From JALYXV01 sp963791545 (GTDB taxonomy: Bacteria > Actinomycetota > Acidimicrobiia > Acidimicrobiales > Palsa-688), in assembly GCA_963791545.1 (NCBI GenBank), contig CAWBSR010000010.1, positions 1 through 8,860 of the forward strand: DNA of 8,860 nucleotides. The letters are read 5' to 3'. The position numbers and the translations under genes were made by a program. Positions 1 to 5,557 of this stretch are shown piece by piece. Below the pieces are notes generated by a model, which was not told the origin of the DNA, made no database searches, and worked only from the letters and a program-made list of their open reading frames with translations. The stretch's first letter is position 1; each line of letters opens with the position of its first letter.

Positions 1-50
1 CTGTCCCTGTCCGCCATAACGCCCCTTTTATCTTCATCGGCACCCACCAT
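1..50 (-). CDS. N-terminus of an unidentified gene leaving the window
   Basis: Only about 16 codons lie in the window, beginning MVGADEDKRGVMADRD on the minus strand, so the product cannot be recognised. The case for a gene is the ribosome binding site AAGGGGG four bases before the ATG at 50. A second in-frame ATG at 17 also has a purine-rich AAAAGGGG just upstream, so the start is ambiguous. It lies downstream of, and in the same direction as, the PAS-GAF-receiver gene, with a 290-base gap and its own candidate operator at 61-76, so it is probably transcribed independently. It could be spurious, since no protein-family signal can be read from so few residues. Confidence 0.35.
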   Translation of the reverse strand, partial: MVGADEDKRGVMADRD

Positions 51-60
51 CGTACCCCCT

Positions 61-76
61 TGTGAATTACTTCACA
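61..76. promoter_or_regulatory. CRP/GlxR-type operator palindrome
   Basis: The 16 bases TGTGAATTACTTCACA match TGTGA-N6-TCACA exactly and also fit the narrower actinobacterial GlxR/Crp form TGTGA-NN-TA-NN-TCACA. The inverted arms are TGTGAA and TTCACA around TTAC. The site ends immediately upstream of the ribosome binding site of the minus-strand start at 50. A bound CRP-family dimer would therefore more likely block than activate transcription of that gene. Binding by a cAMP-responsive regulator is inferred from the motif only. Confidence 0.5.
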
Positions 77-280
77 CACATGGCCGACGGCCGCCGTAGA
101 CGTGGGAGATGTGTCGACAGATCAGCGCGTTGGGGCACACCCGTTGCGAGCCGGCCGAGATGCCCCAGCAGGGCGTCGCTGCCCACCGAGAAGACAAAAC
201 CGCCCAGCAGGGTCAGCCATTATCGGACACAGAAGATCGAGCAGGGATGCTTTCGATGCTCATGGCCGAGAGGAGTCCCT

Positions 281-299
281 AGTCTCTCGCGGCGAGACT
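281..299 (-). terminator. Weak hairpin after the PAS-GAF-receiver gene
   Basis: AGTCTC (281-286) and GAGACT (294-299) form a 6-bp stem with a 7-base loop, about 40 bases past the stop of the minus-strand signalling gene. There is no clear T-run after it on the minus strand, so it is at best a weak terminator. The rest of the gap (77-340) holds no gene I can support. It has a loose repeat CCCAGCAGGG at about 164 and 213, and ACACAT/ATGTGT arms around 76-115. Confidence 0.2.
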
Positions 300-340
300 C
301 AAGACGTGGCGCGACTTCACGTAACGTTGCTCGAAGTCAT

Positions 341-1888
341 CTACACCGTCAACAGGTTCGAGTCCGTTCCGTCCGTCTCCACGGAGGCGCTGCGCTCAAG
401 AATGCTGGCCGCGCTGTCCCAGGCGTCGATGATCCGGCGGAGCAACTCATCGGGGTGGTACCTCTTCTCGATGTACCCATGGGCGCCCAAGGCGATCGCA
501 TAGGCCGCAGTGGTATCGGCGTCAGACGCGGACAACATGACAACAAGCGATCGCGGTGAGCACCGGACCAGGTGTGGAATGGCCTCAAGGCCGTCCATGA
601 CGGGCATCGCCATGTCGAGCACGATGAGGTCGGGTTGCTCACGGGTCGCCTGTTCGATCCCCTGGCGGCCGTCGCCGGCTTCGCCCACCACTTCGAAGCG
701 CCCCGACGCGCTCAGCCAGTATCGCAGCACCAGCCGCACCGTTGGGTCATCATCGACGAGCACGACCCGGACCAACCCGGCGGCCGGAACTGTGACGCCT
801 CGCAGTGTCTGACCGCGACGAGACACGAGATCGGCGCGCCCGTAAACGTCGTTATCGGTTTCACCGGGCTGGCGGTGGGCGCCGGCCTCGAGGGCCGCCA
901 ACGCCCGTAAACGGGCCGCGGCTCGCTCGGCGCTCAAGCGTTGACGTTCTGCCACCCGGGCCAGTTCGGTGGCGACCTGGGCGAGGGCGTCGAGCAACGC
1001 CTCATCGGGCTCCATCGCCTCGGGCGAGAAGAACTCCACAACCGCCACCGTCTCGCCATCGAGTCGGACCGCAAAGGCCAGATGGGCCCGCACACCGATC
1101 CCCGGGGCGGCACCGGCCCGCACGGCCGTCGGGTCGAGCGTCATGTCGCTGACCCACAGAGGCGTGGGATCGTCGATCAGGCGGCCGACGAGGCCCTGCC
1201 CGGCCCGGAACGACGTCTCCGCTGTCACGGCCTGCAAAGCCTCGAAGCGCGCCGGCTGGTCCAGATGCCACATGCCCGAGGACACCAACACCGTGTCATC
1301 GTGGCCGCCGGGCAGGTAGACATGGCCGACCGGCCAGCCGGTGTGGGTACAGATCTCGTCCAGCGCCGACTGCAGGACCTCGGCGACGCTCGACGCCTGG
1401 TTGGCCGCCGAGGCCATCTTCTGCAGCAACCGGTAACGCCCAGTTGCCGCCTGCAGTTCCTCCTCGGCCCGCTTGGCGACGGTGATGTCTTGGGCCGTGC
1501 CCCGCATCATCACGGCAGCACCGGTCTCGTCTCGGACCACCTCGCCCCGGCCGTGGACCCACACCACCTCGCCTTGGCCCCGAATGACGCGGTGCTTGAC
1601 GTCGAAGCCGTCCCCGCTTCCCAGGGCGGCGGCCACCCGTTCGTTCACCATGGAACGGTCATCGGGATGCAGGCAGGACAGATAGGCCTCGAAGGTAGGC
1701 GGCACCTCGTCGGGTTCCAACCCGAAGATCCGGTACAGCTGGTGCGACCAGGTGACCCGGTCGGCCACCACATCCCACTCCCAGCTGCCGAGCCGGGCGA
1801 CCCGTTGAGCGTCGGCCAGTTCCCGCAGCATGTTGCGGGCCATGTCGAGGTTGTCCGGTCCCCTAGCCGTGGACTCAGGCGTTGTCAT
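341..1888 (-). CDS. PAS-GAF-receiver signalling protein without kinase or output domain
   Basis: This is a predicted cytoplasmic sensor/phosphoacceptor protein of 515 residues from the chosen start. In numbering from the alternative ATG at 1894 (517 residues), a PAS_3-type fold covers about 33-142 (LGSWEWD, HPDDR, RGTAQDIT). A GAF domain covers about 160-315 (GLVGRLI, LAFAVRLDGETVAVVEFFS). After an Ala/Arg-rich linker, a receiver domain covers about 375-492. The receiver keeps the acidic pocket D381-D383, phosphoacceptor D427 in VLDMAMPVMDG, S455 and K477, so it should accept phosphate. No histidine-kinase DHp/CA, GGDEF, EAL, HTH or PP2C domain is visible. I prefer ATG 1888 because GGAGAG lies six bases before it, whereas it abuts ATG 1894. 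A partner kinase is expected elsewhere. Domain identity is confident; the signal sensed is unknown. Confidence 0.9.
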   Translation of the reverse strand: MTTPESTARGPDNLDMARNMLRELADAQRVARLGSWEWDVVADRVTWSHQLYRIFGLEPDEVPPTFEAYLSCLHPDDRSMVNERVAAALGSGDGFDVKHRVIRGQGEVVWVHGRGEVVRDETGAAVMMRGTAQDITVAKRAEEELQAATGRYRLLQKMASAANQASSVAEVLQSALDEICTHTGWPVGHVYLPGGHDDTVLVSSGMWHLDQPARFEALQAVTAETSFRAGQGLVGRLIDDPTPLWVSDMTLDPTAVRAGAAPGIGVRAHLAFAVRLDGETVAVVEFFSPEAMEPDEALLDALAQVATELARVAERQRLSAERAAARLRALAALEAGAHRQPGETDNDVYGRADLVSRRGQTLRGVTVPAAGLVRVVLVDDDPTVRLVLRYWLSASGRFEVVGEAGDGRQGIEQATREQPDLIVLDMAMPVMDGLEAIPHLVRCSPRSLVVMLSASDADTTAAYAIALGAHGYIEKRYHPDELLRRIIDAWDSAASILERSASVETDGTDSNLLTV

Positions 1889-1905
1889 AGTCATCTCTCC
1901 GTTCT

Positions 1906-1946
1906 GGCAAAAAGTTGCCTATTTGGAACCTCGTAAAGAAGCGAGG
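1906..1946 (-). promoter_or_regulatory. Paired hairpins in the leader of the PAS-GAF-receiver gene
   Basis: Two inverted repeats lie just upstream of the gene's ribosome binding site: GGCAA-aaag-TTGCC at 1906-1919 and CCTCG-N8-CGAGG at 1929-1946. In the transcript they would form adjacent small stem-loops, the nearer one only 5 bases from GGAGAG. They could be operators or could modulate translation. Neither matches a riboswitch class I know. No convincing -35/-10 pair was found in the 195-base gap behind the gene. Confidence 0.3.
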
Positions 1947-2019
1947 TGTATTTCCGAATCGGCTATAGCGAGCTAAATGTGGGTCGTCTCGGGGTGCCGT
2001 TAAGGAAGCTGAGCTGACA

Positions 2020-2051
2020 CCAACCGGCAAGCAGGTCTGTCCGGCCGGTGG
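2020..2051 (-). terminator. Possible terminator after the 78-residue protein gene
   Basis: On the minus strand CCACCGGC pairs with GCCGGTTGG, giving eight base pairs with one bulged T and a 15-base loop, about 30 bases past the stop at 2084. No T-tract follows. If it is inactive, the small gene and the PAS-GAF-receiver gene could be co-transcribed. Confidence 0.25.
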
Positions 2052-2083
2052 ACGACAACGGGACCTGTCCTCAACCACTCCGC

Positions 2084-2320
2084 TCAGATCCGGCCTGTCT
2101 GGGACTGCGCTGCTCGATCGGGCGTCTCGGCATGGCTCACGATCTCGGCCAGCCAGTCTTGGACGATGGCGCAGACCGTCTCGGGGCGGGCCAGCGTCAG
2201 CGTGCGCTCGATGCCGGCGGAGACGTCGGCGCTGAGGCGGATGTGGGCTCGGAGGGGCTCCGATGACCCGGGCTCAATCCAGGCCCGGATGATCATCACT
2301 GCCGTGTGATCGCTCGCCAT
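2084..2320 (-). CDS. Small conserved-type actinobacterial protein (WIEPG motif)
   Basis: A 78-residue soluble protein with the core MIIRAWIEPGSSEPLRAHIR near residues 9-28 and a hydrophobic C-terminal helix (TVCAIVQDWLAEIV). Small actinobacterial proteins with a 'RVWLEPG ... LRGxIxH ... WL' pattern are common; their function is unknown to me, and they often lie near signalling or regulatory genes. I recall this pattern rather than having compared it. ATG 2320 was chosen as the first Met before the motif. Its ribosome binding site is weak (GGGA, 8 bases upstream), and ATG 2296 is an alternative. The frame stays open upstream to 2707, but that part is an ATPase relic plus junk and is not counted. 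There are no membrane segments. It lies 195 bases upstream of the PAS-GAF-receiver gene on the same strand. Confidence 0.6.
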   Translation of the reverse strand: MASDHTAVMIIRAWIEPGSSEPLRAHIRLSADVSAGIERTLTLARPETVCAIVQDWLAEIVSHAETPDRAAQSQTGRI

Positions 2321-2416
2321 GGCGCCAGTCCCAGTTCCGGTGGTACGTCCGATGCCGGCTGGAGACACTCGGTAATTCAGCTGGTGCCACCCCTCACAGT
2401 TGCTGGAGGAGTCGCG

Positions 2417-2458
2417 ATGAGGTCGAACGGGAGTGGAATGCATCACCATCAATGGTGA
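2417..2458 (+). CDS. Candidate 13-residue His-rich leader peptide
   Basis: A strong ribosome binding site GGAGGAG (2405-2411) stands five bases before ATG 2417, opening the short frame MRSNGSGMHHHQW that ends in TGA at 2456-2458. The stop lies inside the inverted repeat TCACCAT-CA-ATGGTGA (2443-2458), and three consecutive His codons precede it. This looks like an attenuator leader peptide. However, no amino-acid or transport gene follows on the plus strand, only the relic region, so it may be an orphaned remnant or chance. It is antisense to the sequence between the ATPase relic and the 78-residue gene. Confidence 0.2.
   Translation: MRSNGSGMHHHQW
2443..2458. repeat. 16-bp inverted repeat
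   Basis: Perfect 7-bp arms TCACCAT and ATGGTGA surround a CA spacer. It could be a small operator or the stem of an RNA hairpin overlapping the candidate leader-peptide stop. Apart from these, the gap 2321-2509 between the small gene and the ATPase relic contains nothing I recognise. Confidence 0.35.
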
Positions 2459-2509
2459 CGGCGGTGCCGTGACCGTGGCGTTACGGGGCTTGGAGACCGC
2501 CGAGCAGTC

Positions 2510-2945
2510 GGCAGCGACGACCGCTTGGACCCCACCGGGCACCGCACCGGGGCTCAAGTCACCGGCGGCCGCCACCATCTCCTCGCTGTGGAGGAGGCGG
2601 ACCAGCCTGCCGACGAAGAACGGGTTGCCTTCGGTGCGGACGTGCACGTCGGCCACCAAGGCGGAGCGCGGCCACAACCCGATCATCTGGGCCATGAACC
2701 GTCCCACCTCGGCACGCCTCGGGCACGCTCAAACCTCCGAGCGCGATGTGTTCGAGTGCCGAAAGTCGGGCCAAGGACCCGAGCACATCGTCGAACGCCT
2801 GGGAGCGTCCGCCGTCGACGTCGCGGTAGCTGACCACCAGCACGATGGCGGCGGTGGGCACTCTGGCGGCCAGAAACCGGGTGAGCTCCAACGTCGGCAC
2901 GTCGGCCCAGTGCAGATCCTCGAGGACAAGGACCACCGGTCGGTG
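2510..2945 (-). pseudogene. Frameshifted fragment of a LuxR/LAL-type AAA_16 ATPase
   Basis: Translation on the minus strand gives RPVVLVLEDLHWADVPTLEL, the Walker B region of large ATP-binding LuxR-type (LAL) regulators. It is followed by LVVSYRDVDGGR and IALGGLSVPEA down to about 2717. The homology resumes in another frame as GRFMAQMIG and the family signature TEGNPFFVGRLVRLL, ending near VPGGVQAVVA at about 2510. Dropping one base (plus-strand A2714) restores EAAEVGRFMAQ, so a single-base insertion splits the frames. Walker A, the TPR region and the C-terminal LuxR HTH are absent, so the gene is also truncated at both ends. A second frameshift may lie near 2945, where ASALTDR continues in a different phase. 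Family membership is by motif. It is very unlikely to make a working protein. Confidence 0.7.
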
Positions 2946-2955
2946 AGCGCCGACG

Positions 2956-3060
2956 CGGTGGCGGCGCCCCCGGTTGTTCCTACTGGCCGGCGCCCCCCCC
3001 GGGGTCGGCAAACCCCGCGTGCGCCTGTGGGTCGTCGTGGGCGCCGCCCTGGTCCCCAAC
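2956..3060 (+). pseudogene. Orphan P-loop fragment, DnaB/RecA-like
   Basis: On the plus strand a frame opened by a stop at 2944 reads RWRRPRLFLLAGAPPGVGK and then PRVRLWVVVGAALVP before a stop at 3070. It closely resembles the Walker A region of the helicase at the right end of the window (GWRPGLFLLAAGPGVGKSAFALQ), also by eye at the DNA level. The usual Ser/Thr after GK is replaced by Pro and an extra Pro sits in the loop, so it is non-functional. No further helicase motifs surround it. Alternatively it could be the inverted P-loop of the neighbouring LAL-type ATPase relic (GVGKTRL in live members). Either way it is a scrap without a start codon. Confidence 0.4.
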
Positions 3061-3140
3061 CAGGACCGGTAGTAGTGGCAGAAGCGTGCAGCCGAAGTAC
3101 TTCGATCGTACCGGCTTCCCGGTGGTGCCACCTTGCTGCC

Positions 3141-3146
3141 GATAAT
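3141..3146 (+). promoter_or_regulatory. Possible -10 element of the surface-protein gene
   Basis: GATAAT matches five of six bases of the TATAAT consensus and stands 73 bases before the ATG at 3220. No good -35 hexamer is seen 16-18 bases upstream. A nearby GTCACGGTCCGGTCAC motif (3168-3182) contains a repeated GTCAC and could be an operator. This is weak, motif-only evidence. Confidence 0.2.
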
Positions 3147-3219
3147 CCCACCGCTTTCACAGGTTCGTCACGGTCCGGTCACAGCCTCTCCTTCACCATG
3201 TCCTTGACCAAGGAGTCTG

Positions 3220-5013
3220 ATGGCCTCACCTGAATTCGCCCCGACAACCCCACGACAAACCATCCGACTTGACTGGACGGTCTCAAAAGGCGCCGTTCTG
3301 GCTGGTTCGCTGCTACTGGCGCTGTTCTTGGTGTCGGCCTGGGGGGCTCTACATGACGGCGCCTACGCGGAAGCGGCCCCCGCTGCGGCGGCCCCGGCAA
3401 CGGCGCTCACCTCAGCTCCCGCGCCTGCCGCCTTAACCCCCTCCGCGACGACCAGGACAAAGGTGTTCGACCCGGTGCCGTCGACGTCGCGTGGCACGGC
3501 CCCGGTGACGGCGCTCACCGCAGCTCAAGCGGCTGTCGCCGCGCCGGCCGCGATTGCCGCCGCCACGACAACAAGGCTGACTCAGATAGTCGCGACAACA
3601 GAGGCCAAACTCGGTTTGCGGGTGGCCCGGGCCAAGTCCGGTTTGCCGGTGGCCGCCCCGGCCAAGTTTCTGACCACCAATGTGGTCGCCCGGCCCCTCA
3701 GCGCCCTGCCGGCGACGACGAGCACGGCCCCCGTCTCGCGGGCCGCTGTTGACGCCGCCGCCGGCCCGGTGGTCAACCAGTGCAACCCTCCGGCGTTTCC
3801 CACCGGCGCCGGGTTCGAAGTTCACTGCGACACCACCATCGTGAACAACGTCGCCCCCGACGGCGCCACCAGCTCCACGGTCACCACCACCGCCTGCCTG
3901 GCGGCCGCAGGTGTGCTTCCCCCCGCCGGCTGCGTCACCACGACCACGACGTCGGACCAGCTCGTCACCGGGGTCAACCAGTGCAACGGCATTGTCTACG
4001 GCGGCGGCAGCAACGTGACCTGCAACGTGAACATCACCAACAACATCCCCCTCGGCACGGCGACGACCGGCGTCACCGTCAACCAGTGCATCGGCTCCGG
4101 TCAAGGCGGAGTCTCGCCGACCGGCCCGACAACGACGTGCAACCCGACGGCCGACACGACAAATGCCACCGTTGATCAGTGCAACGGTTCCGCCAACGGT
4201 GGCGGTGCGCCGCTCCGCGTCAACTGCACCGTCACCGGTGACACATCAGCACTGCCCGTGACTGTCAATCAGTGCAACGGCTCTTCCAACGGCGGCGGCA
4301 GCACCGTGACCTGCACCACCACCGTCACAAACAACTTCATCACCCCTCCTCCCCCGCCGCCGCCTCCTCCCCCGCCTCCCCCGCCTCCCCCGCCGCCGCC
4401 GCCTCCTCCCCCGCCTCCCCCGCCTCCTCCCCCGCCTCCCCCGCCTCCCCCGCCGCCGCCTCCTCCCCCTCCTCCCCCGCCGCCGCCTCCTCCCCCGCCT
4501 CCTCCCCCGCCGCCTCCTCCCCCGCCGCCCCCCGTCCCCCGCCGCCCCACCTGTTCCCCCACCGTGGTCACCCCACCTGTGGTCACCCCACCTGTGGTCA
4601 CCCCACCTGTGGTCACCCCACCTGTGGTCACCCCACCTGTGGTCACCCCACCTGTGGTCACCCCACCTGTGGTCACCCCACCTGTGGTCACCCCACCTGT
4701 GGTCACCCCACCTGTGGTCACCCCACCTGTGGTCACCCCACCTGTGGTCACCCCACCTGTGGTCACCCCACCTGTGGTCACTGGCGGGCCCCTGTTCCTC
4801 GCCCAAGCAACCTCGAACGAGACCACGATGGCATCATCGGCCAACTCGCCGATAGCTGGCCCCGCGACAGTGGCGCCCGCAGCCAACTTGGCGCTCACCG
4901 GTTCATCGAACACCACATCGCTGATACTCCTAGCTTTGATGGCCATCGTCGCCGGCGGCCTCTTGGTCACGCTCTCAACAAGAGCTGCTTCGAGGAACCC
5001 CGCCGGGCGCTAA
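3220..5013 (+). CDS. Sortase-anchored surface protein with QCN repeats, polyproline and VVTPP stalk
   Basis: A predicted secreted, wall-anchored protein of 597 residues. A basic N-terminus is followed by a hydrophobic helix (about 24-43) and a likely signal-peptidase site after AYA (48-50). An Ala/Thr/Pro-rich stretch runs to about 180. Repeats of the type VNQCNGSxNGGGSTVTC follow (about 184-372), with Cys pairs 188/203, 255/268, 290/307, 321/336 and 352/365, probably disulfide-bonded outside the cell; 226/238 is a variant. Residues 376-438 are 63 prolines in a row, then come 14 VVTPP units. The C-terminus has LALTG (557-561), a hydrophobic helix and a basic tail, the layout of an LAXTG sortase substrate, probably class E. 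AGGAG (3211-3215) supports ATG 3220. No enzymatic domain is seen. The extended Pro-rich region presumably spans the cell wall to display the repeat domain. No sortase gene is in the window. Confidence 0.85.
   Translation: MASPEFAPTTPRQTIRLDWTVSKGAVLAGSLLLALFLVSAWGALHDGAYAEAAPAAAAPATALTSAPAPAALTPSATTRTKVFDPVPSTSRGTAPVTALTAAQAAVAAPAAIAAATTTRLTQIVATTEAKLGLRVARAKSGLPVAAPAKFLTTNVVARPLSALPATTSTAPVSRAAVDAAAGPVVNQCNPPAFPTGAGFEVHCDTTIVNNVAPDGATSSTVTTTACLAAAGVLPPAGCVTTTTTSDQLVTGVNQCNGIVYGGGSNVTCNVNITNNIPLGTATTGVTVNQCIGSGQGGVSPTGPTTTCNPTADTTNATVDQCNGSANGGGAPLRVNCTVTGDTSALPVTVNQCNGSSNGGGSTVTCTTTVTNNFITPPPPPPPPPPPPPPPPPPPPPPPPPPPPPPPPPPPPPPPPPPPPPPPPPPPPPPPPPPPPPPPVPRRPTCSPTVVTPPVVTPPVVTPPVVTPPVVTPPVVTPPVVTPPVVTPPVVTPPVVTPPVVTPPVVTPPVVTPPVVTPPVVTGGPLFLAQATSNETTMASSANSPIAGPATVAPAANLALTGSSNTTSLILLALMAIVAGGLLVTLSTRAASRNPAGR
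4345..4533 (+). repeat. 63-codon polyproline tract
   Basis: Sixty-three consecutive proline codons use only CCC, CCG and CCT; CCA never occurs. The DNA is a pyrimidine-dominated, very C-rich tract whose complement carries many G-runs, favouring slipped-strand and quadruplex structures. Sub-patterns such as CCT-CCT-CCC-CCG recur irregularly, indicating old or scrambled expansion. Translating such a run normally needs EF-P. The exact length may be affected by assembly error. Confidence 0.95.
4561..4781 (+). repeat. 15-bp tandem array encoding VVTPP
   Basis: Thirteen perfect head-to-tail copies of CCTGTGGTCACCCCA run from 4576 to 4770. A first unit at 4561 starts ACC instead of CCT, and a partial last copy ends at about 4781. 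They encode 14 VVTPP and a final VVT. Identity at every synonymous site points to recent expansion or ongoing homogenisation, so copy number is probably variable between strains. Confidence 0.95.
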
Positions 5014-5037
5014 CCCGAGGGTCATTCCTGCGGTCGG

Positions 5038-5068
5038 GCCGCTCTGGTGATATTTCACCCAGAGCGGC
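5038..5068 (+). terminator. Strong hairpin terminator after the surface-protein gene
   Basis: GCCGCTCTGG (5038-5047) and CCAGAGCGGC (5059-5068) are perfectly complementary. GTGA/TCAC can extend the stem across one bulged C to a TATT loop. It begins 24 bases past the stop at 5013. No long T-run follows, which is common for terminators in GC-rich actinobacteria. Confidence 0.65.
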
Positions 5069-5520
5069 TCTGACTTCCAACAGCGGCCTCCTCAGCCAGT
5101 TTGGCGGAGACCAGGAAAGGACCAAGATCGTCCTGAGCGAGGGAGGGGGCGGCCCATCGGGGGCGTGGCTCCAGCAGCCGACCCAGAAGGGCCGTACCAC
5201 GTTCGGATTTAGCCCACCGATGGCGACGCCAGCTGTCGGTCATCGCCGTGTGCTCAGCGGCGCCGGGGTGCGATGAAGACGCCAACTGGGAGGTCTCGAT
5301 TGACGTAAGACCGCCTCTCGGCGGCTCGTCAGTTGTTCGCACCTGGAAAGGTAAAGGCCGATCCAGGCCCGCACCCGAGGTACCAGTCGGGGGCTTTCGT
5401 CGCCTCCTGGGGCAACCTCGCGGGCGGCCCACCGGCTCGGAGTTGCGCCATTGTGCGAGGTGGCCGAGATCACAGGCGATCTTCGTGAAATCGCAGGTCC
5501 GGACCGTGATACCGACCATC
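5069..5520. other. Gene-free stretch, no recognised content
   Basis: About 450 bases separate the surface-protein terminator from the palindrome. Several frames are open, the longest running 5055-5555 on the minus strand. Their translations are Arg/Pro/Gly-rich, lack a family motif I know and lack a convincing ribosome binding site. The change from a surface-protein gene to a replication-type gene set happens here, so it may hold an insertion boundary, but I see no integrase core site or tRNA end. Confidence 0.5.
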
Positions 5521-5544
5521 CACCAACCCCGCGCGGGGTTGGTG
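5521..5544. promoter_or_regulatory. 24-bp perfect palindrome, candidate operator
   Basis: CACCAACCCCGC is followed directly by its exact reverse complement, centred on GC at 5532/5533 and ending 13 bases before the ATG of the next gene. CAGAAT at 5545-5550 could be a -10 box, which would place the palindrome in the promoter and transcription start at or near the ATG. The likeliest reading is an autoregulatory operator for the adjacent DNA-binding protein. As RNA it would fold as a 10-bp stem with a GCGC loop, so attenuation is the alternative. Confidence 0.6.
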
Positions 5545-5557
5545 CAGAATCCCAATC

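Noticed and set aside
941..1936. 331-codon plus-strand open frame
   Set aside because: It is the antisense shadow of the PAS-GAF-receiver gene; the translation is His/Arg/Gly-rich with no domain, while the minus strand shows three clear domains.
1895..2083. Riboswitch such as c-di-GMP or a cobalamin class
   Set aside because: Hairpins are present but none of the conserved core sequences of known classes could be found.
2084..2707. A single 207-residue protein on the minus strand
   Set aside because: The N-terminal third is a piece of the frameshifted ATPase, the middle is unstructured, and only the last 78 residues look like an independent protein.
2433..3233. 266-codon plus-strand open frame
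   Set aside because: It runs antisense to the LAL ATPase relic, has no recognisable motif, and its start lacks a good ribosome binding site.
4561..4781. CRISPR array
   Set aside because: The repeats are contiguous 15-bp units without spacers and are in frame inside a coding sequence.
4246..4970. Minus-strand frames rich in poly-Gly and TTGGV or DHRWG repeats
   Set aside because: They are the complement of the polyproline and VVTPP arrays; repeat phase keeps them open, and they have no credible start or homology.
5055..5555. 166-codon minus-strand open frame behind the regulator gene
   Set aside because: Low-complexity Arg/Pro-rich translation, no motif, and it runs into the terminator hairpin of the surface-protein gene.
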